From: Candidatus Omnitrophota bacterium
GTDB taxonomy: Bacteria > Omnitrophota > Gorgyraeia > Zapsychrales > Fredricksoniimonadaceae
Reading direction: 5' to 3'
Length of the DNA: 34,809 nucleotides
Assembly (NCBI GenBank): GCA_015232565.1
Contig: JADFZK010000034.1
Coordinates: forward strand, 1 to 34,809
Both the position numbers and the translations under genes were made by a program. The notes beneath the pieces are model-generated. The model was given only the letters and a program-made list of their open reading frames with translations, was not told where the DNA came from and did not search any database. Of the stretch, positions 32,201-34,809 are shown piece by piece (the first letter of the stretch is position 1; every line of letters begins with the position of its first letter).

Positions 32201-34736
32201 TTTGCTCTCTCACCCGATTCAAGCCATCACGCAAGGCCTTAACAATTTCTCTTTTCAACTTACCCTGATCATTCCGGTACTGGCCATTCACGTTCCCGAC
32301 TCTCGATAAAACCAAAGCCTCCAAAAGACGCCTCCGTCCTTCTTCGTCATCTAATGACCATAAACGGATATCCTGCTCATAGAAATTGGAGTCAGACCTT
32401 TCCAACCGTGCAGTCCCAATCTCGCCTGATACATCACCAAACACATCATGAAGAAACGATAAATGCCCGAACTCGGCCATAGCCTCCTGGTCAATAGTTT
32501 TCCTGCCGAAACGCTTAAACACAGAATAGGGCACGGCCACAAGAGAGTTGTAAATGTCATCATAGCTATTATTCTGAGGTTCCCTCTCCCGAGCAGACTG
32601 CAATAAGTTAGTCCACTCTGAAAGACGCTCAAGGCCGGGTTGCGCCAAGACCAAAATAGAATCCCCACTGAACGTATGTTCTACAACAAATTTCTCCGCA
32701 TCTCTTAAAAAAATACGCAGTTTCCGAAGGAGTTGGGTCTTTTCCTCAAGCGACAGTCGGAGTCCTCCAATACGGCTCATCACCGTCTCCCACAAGGTTT
32801 TAAATGCTTTGCTCCGGTCCCATTCTTCAGCTTTAAGCATCTCCTGAAACACTTTATCACTAGACTGCACTTCAATCTCATCAAGATGTTGATCACGCCA
32901 TAAACGCTGACTTAATAAATGCGGTGATGAATTCGCAGTATAGAGATCAGCTGCTAATTTCTCATTTGAAACTTTAACCTTGCTAAACTCATCCAACCAA
33001 TCATTCACAAAATCTCGCACATTGGCCATATAAACATCACGTCCGAATGCCTGTCGAACTGGCGCCTGGCGGGCAGTAACAACGCGCCCTAATACCTGGG
33101 AATCTTTCATATATTTCAATAACCGAAATCCCTCCATCCACTTATCCATACTCGATGCATTTCTGATCAACTTCAATACATCCGGTAAAGAATGTACCTG
33201 AGTAACCTCTTCACCTGAATGGCGGTATGTCCAATTTACAAATGAATCCACATTCTTAATAATGCCGGGATCAGCACCATGACCACGCAAGTCGAATGGG
33301 CGACCATAGTAAATCTCAAGATACGTCTCTCTATCTTTAGGATGTGGATGATCATTCAAACTGGTCTCTGAAGTAGATGTAGGATCAAACCGCTTTAGAA
33401 AACGGATCCCTGTCAACATTGCTTCGGGAGGATAGCCAGCTAACCCTAAGCCGATCATGCCGTGAATGTCCGCATCTCGCTCGGCCTTGCGTTTTAACTC
33501 TGTCACTTCCTGACGGAAGGCGCCCTGCAGATTCGGCCAGTCGATCCCTTCAAAAGATGTTTCGACCATGATATGGCGCATCTCATGGAATATAATGCCT
33601 CCAATTGCGGCCTCCGAAAAAACCTCGCCGTTTTCTTTCTGACAATACAGTGCCAATGCCCGCAGTAAACCAAGAGTAATGTAAACGTCATGATAGCCAG
33701 GCAAGACAAAGGCATTGACCTCGGGACTATCAATGATAAACAGCTTTCCTTTAAAAGCAGGCTTGCCGCGTTCCTGCGCCAACCTGTCGTAAGCGCCTTT
33801 CATACGGTTAAAAACCTTGTACACAAGATTTGCCTGTTCACTTGAATTTTCGGGCACAAAACCATCATTGATCAAATGCTGATAATGAATCTTCTGGAAG
33901 ACCTGATCCCGTTCCTTCCATATCTCTTCAAGTGTCTTATCCTTCTGATGTTTAAGAAGAAGCTGGAGTGCCAGATTACCTTCTTTGTCTGTCCGGGGTG
34001 TCATAGCACCCGGGCCATCAATGCGGAAGGCATTGCCTCCAATATCCATTGGTGATGAGGTCGGCATTTTCAGCCGCGCAGGATCGCTTGAACTTTGATC
34101 AAGTTCATTTCCAGCTGGTATATCGTCAACCGGCACAGGCGTCTCATTCATCCCCAGGACATTCAATGTCTGATCACTGGCTCCAATATTCAAGATTATC
34201 TTCGAGCCATCATTTGTAACTGCATCCAAAGAAGAACGAATGACCGCAACATTCCCACCGCCCATTCCCACAGGAAAACTTTGTGTTACAGTCATGACCT
34301 TCGCGGCCTTCTGGGCAAAATCCATTCCACCAGAGAAATACTTCCGCGGGATAATCTCGCCGGTCAAAGCGTCAGGCTCCTCTTTGATGTAGTTATACGC
34401 GCCCTTTTTGAATGCTGCAACGTACTGCGCCCAGATCTGTTCTGCTTCTTTTGGATCTTGAATATTGATACCCGAGACTTTATTGTGATCAACGTAAACC
34501 TGGCTCAAAATACTTTGCTTGATATTCTTCTTGAACCACGTCGACAATATTAGCGACTGATAAACCTGCCTTAATGCGGTGAAATTTTTCCCTTCGTTGA
34601 CTTCCTTCTGTATCTCAGGAATAACAATTTCACGTATCACGCTCCTGGCGAGTTCTTGCGATTCATTGCTTGTCGTTTCTGAAGATACTGTATTCTGCTG
34701 CAGTGCCATATAATCGCTTTCCAACATGACCTTCAA
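26271..34736 (-). CDS. Giant protein (>2,800 aa) with M48-like metallopeptidase and UbiB/ABC1 kinase domains, 5' end cut by an IS
   Basis: The 2821 codons given here start at a TTG that is not a natural start: paralogs carry ~200 more residues with a signal peptide, and homology (Y-I-I-E-S-R-L-K-V) runs upstream to ~34754, where IS sequence begins. Residues ~31-137 are the family N-terminal module, ending R-K-Y-F-S-G-G. At 341-470 is an M48-like gluzincin: N-A-F-V-L-P-G, H-E-M-R-H (384-388, zinc-binding HExxH), E-R-D-A-D (419-423, third ligand region) and D-H-P-H-P-K-D-R. About 1,400 helical residues follow without recognised motifs. At ~1975-2225 is a UbiB/ABC1 atypical kinase: I-K-I-G-Q, V-V-F-K-V-I-R-P, E-A-D-L-R-N-E, H-A-D-F-H-K-R-N and D-F-G. 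The last ~70 residues are the G-G-I C-terminal module shared with the 1173-aa protein. Normally secreted, by paralog; in this form it may be non-functional or cytoplasmic. Confidence 0.88.
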   Translation of the reverse strand: MKVMLESDYMALQQNTVSSETTSNESQELARSVIREIVIPEIQKEVNEGKNFTALRQVYQSLILSTWFKKNIKQSILSQVYVDHNKVSGINIQDPKEAEQIWAQYVAAFKKGAYNYIKEEPDALTGEIIPRKYFSGGMDFAQKAAKVMTVTQSFPVGMGGGNVAVIRSSLDAVTNDGSKIILNIGASDQTLNVLGMNETPVPVDDIPAGNELDQSSSDPARLKMPTSSPMDIGGNAFRIDGPGAMTPRTDKEGNLALQLLLKHQKDKTLEEIWKERDQVFQKIHYQHLINDGFVPENSSEQANLVYKVFNRMKGAYDRLAQERGKPAFKGKLFIIDSPEVNAFVLPGYHDVYITLGLLRALALYCQKENGEVFSEAAIGGIIFHEMRHIMVETSFEGIDWPNLQGAFRQEVTELKRKAERDADIHGMIGLGLAGYPPEAMLTGIRFLKRFDPTSTSETSLNDHPHPKDRETYLEIYYGRPFDLRGHGADPGIIKNVDSFVNWTYRHSGEEVTQVHSLPDVLKLIRNASSMDKWMEGFRLLKYMKDSQVLGRVVTARQAPVRQAFGRDVYMANVRDFVNDWLDEFSKVKVSNEKLAADLYTANSSPHLLSQRLWRDQHLDEIEVQSSDKVFQEMLKAEEWDRSKAFKTLWETVMSRIGGLRLSLEEKTQLLRKLRIFLRDAEKFVVEHTFSGDSILVLAQPGLERLSEWTNLLQSAREREPQNNSYDDIYNSLVAVPYSVFKRFGRKTIDQEAMAEFGHLSFLHDVFGDVSGEIGTARLERSDSNFYEQDIRLWSLDDEEGRRRLLEALVLSRVGNVNGQYRNDQGKLKREIVKALRDGLNRVREQNPIMQDSTGQEIPADVLNNGFKWLSRAVFKIIFSESVLIENAENRYNDSRNSKLYDGVDPRFLRLLRARGGSFFNSIFMREYGSPQIGAQFQGIPEDRVAEELAGKTKPAINRLEKMIDRVATFEMFNKAGLFVKDPLRELIAKGYIDRHGRILEKFRALNGNVSRFSIDLPARGSLVNHTVSLWVQFREASLRWEDLVSVLERDGIQVPEQNLYKLLRNRDLFREKTMQKRTPEMAGVISRLEEGKDVDADDVAWLNRLLLEENYGTLMPKSRREDIEQTKKMFDVLQGVLTSSDDWPACLSSIENELRSYTLLFRKEILNDALSNVHVEPGVGEGDEYRKNFLVKRIDPQRMFEMLNRIFSHPVDVHEIFMRYLNQFFDHDGDGQWFQAGDQPALLYSMDRDSRRRLKELCEWVMDNKPGHGWYLPENIIKGYVGLRLAEIRDQMQVESGVALEGASRQQLEDLAKRSVNTDTAFEILSRIAPHWQMDFVVQHRESVSLETAEGLVEEKGSVVAAVNRVRTTGKVETLKLPDTVLHGGVLGNKVMLAEIGQLDTAVFRRLFDFNLDQLHSLSQVQRDNNESDKFPSGRVSVRGAAKQGQNLIDSLILVRSLETVQSNRDKVSSDMKAGLVKACIEVARREDGSVDTTEEISLDYEETVARMLESFFSWNVLGKGRLIAFLETVNRCGLIGHSDFTDKVAKNIFQASRYGRQLFGMYVSWMNEIKIETKEDKDSRKERDYLEALVRNFDISGPRGQLLMEYDKDGKTLLRSSRPIEDRLNALLGFLSEGSLFRDGFLDTWERDLVPPMDFPIAYKAWLMKEGIPLGDYRSFRIAAILTPLQWEKLTAKDVNGNSIPLGLSERRAREALRFYRRAINLVWEPQKQLRMGATAIKIYRELNPEASFENELKAVQEFFPLASSERDSELQAILNHHRLGEGFVSFEKVEQVRRLLSDQEGMRYHPEMTKVNAFEDLIMSVATAIGRESRVDFLLWLLDPDTYPQPASLQAIHNLKGFLFEHMPEHVQILPVTLRRKLLERLFLGENGIFSTRETGGTVVSDQLYLRLFEQFFPPRSESELASGRQSFTQKEYDKIKQIFIVALKEYPPARRTEIVLSLLTEFRYVKNMREGQRLGEMLKAMGPIGIKIGQVLSENYTLISSSEVRNDLGSLKSEAGGIDKMVLVDILARSGISLGDVRIGDMKGAASIGVVFEGELRINGEWKKVVFKVIRPNIKRLLAQDLQALHKALQECGVEYSYIETDARDWIDTEADLRNEARNGAIIEEVVARFEQNFPPANSKLSLHVPKIYVGDKTDVIIQELAPGRAADKFSRLLGVDGDIIERLRRMLLYMLFVDGKGHADFHKRNVLIGDKIFPIDFGLIFELKSAQEREGVKQFLKGAILEDADEVWRGVEGILLGEGASAQDGSAQLLADLRDDKVTAIRAIFDKKLDIQQTLLAISRVIGQVRIGQAALFTTVVKTLTTSSWLFPTTVWQGLKTLEVFEGELGLSKEQYWQVFRSQSQVLLKAYQQEAQDMARRTAEKLMDFAKKPGAWLQKNRSAKAMSEELLRNMDAVNEMLAPPKEVQTDVPAKSLPAEIDIPKQTIYARQGDNAKEGVISEFSAILPEEIMESLSRDNNWNEENRQDFQKALNTFLHIKLAMEYFHLPPVSHTKQDDYVLGLLHSKDEYVFVNYRQIIQRDLIITELTRRVMQQELLGQRPYADYLSISDSRVRAFAVNMTDHFLATLTDEEREALRDPTKMMNYEGLPQKFSKRKDIDAPVHARPMLEDIRASYVETVEQRIPWDFEPQVFYKYWKSLGTELVIGKSNVTSSESGCKGEVKKTGFGDRGRFKFEILRSGTGDRVSAVMTEKQYSDFLKTGRLEGVEVRVGRFIINGQSSGTDSAQNPGGIDFNPENMEMMVQGGLGDGQGMRFNIDPALLEQIRNARGFTPVIIDIHSVSSVQKFLGLNDSADKVAVAR

Positions 34737-34754
34737 ACGACTTTCAATGATATA

Positions 34755-34809
34755 TGCGTATTCCGGTCAACTTCGCTCACCCATTCCGATGAACCTCGCT
34801 CACCCATTC
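34755..34809. mobile_element. Terminus of an IS21-like insertion sequence (partial, runs off right edge)
   Basis: From 34755 the plus strand reads TGCGTATTCCGGTCAAC, the kind of terminus (TG... with T-T-C-C-G-G motifs) I know from IS21-family elements. It is followed by 23-bp tandem repeats at 34761-34783 and 34784-34806, which differ at few positions (T-T-C-C-G, then C-G-C-T-C-A-C-C-C-A), and the start of a third. Such repeated terminal sites bind the IstA transposase in IS21 elements. The element interrupts the giant gene; an in-frame stop lies at 34767-34769. No transposase gene is inside the window. Confidence 0.65.
34761..34806. repeat. Two 23-bp tandem repeats at the IS end
   Basis: Units 34761-34783 and 34784-34806 share T-T-C-C-G at the start, A-A-C in the middle and C-G-C-T-C-A-C-C-C-A at the end; the third unit is cut by the window edge. 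Confidence 0.8.

Noticed and set aside
34734-34736. TTG at 34736 as the true start of the giant protein
   Set aside because: Family homology continues upstream to about 34754, and paralogs have ~200 further residues including a signal peptide; the apparent start only reflects the stop introduced by the IS end.

Overview
This window looks like a piece of an Omnitrophota (Candidatus Omnitrophica) or closely related PVC-group genome. The clue is a set of very large secreted or envelope proteins with a characteristic N-terminal module (Sec signal peptide, then a helical module ending in a K-Y-F-S-G-G motif) and a C-terminal module that starts G-G-I. The organism call is an inference from recognised sequence style, not from a marker-gene tree.

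Left part (1-7.1 kb, all minus strand): two adjacent paralogous large proteins (the downstream one runs off the left edge), preceded by the tRNA-modification gene mnmG. Both paralogs carry a nearly identical ~52-54 bp palindromic element, in frame, in a linker that the third paralog lacks.

Middle (7.1-17.1 kb, all minus strand): a glycan-related block. It holds a GH94-type phosphorylase, a secreted GH2-like (clan GH-A style) glycosidase with a helical repeat domain, a protein made of two copies of that same repeat domain, a small lipoprotein with a carbohydrate-binding-like beta-sandwich, a membrane-anchored coiled-coil protein and a LacI-family regulator. Operator-like palindromes sit at the promoter of the phosphorylase and upstream of the glycosidase. 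I infer regulated uptake or remodelling of a beta-glucan-like polymer; the substrate cannot be read from the sequence.

17.1-22.6 kb: a secreted RHS/YD-repeat protein with an unrecognised C-terminal tail, directly followed by a small single-span membrane protein (possible effector/immunity or partner pair). Divergent from it is a VapBC-type toxin-antitoxin pair (AbrB-fold antitoxin, PIN-domain toxin).

22.6-26.1 kb: two tandem PilZ-domain genes (c-di-GMP response), a divergent pair of a one-span small membrane protein and a CvpA-like protein, and a Schlafen/AlbA_2 plus histidine-kinase-type ATPase protein whose linker is encoded by an 11-bp tandem repeat that is not a multiple of three.

Right part (26.3-34.8 kb): a giant gene of more than 2,800 codons with an M48-like zinc metallopeptidase domain near the N-terminus and a UbiB/ABC1 atypical kinase domain near the C-terminus, framed by the same N- and C-terminal modules as the left-hand paralogs. 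Its 5' end is cut: at about 34,755 the sequence changes to the terminus of an IS21-like insertion sequence with 23-bp tandem repeats, which introduces an in-frame stop. The gene has therefore lost its signal peptide and first ~200 codons, at least in this assembly. No rRNA, tRNA or CRISPR array was recognised.
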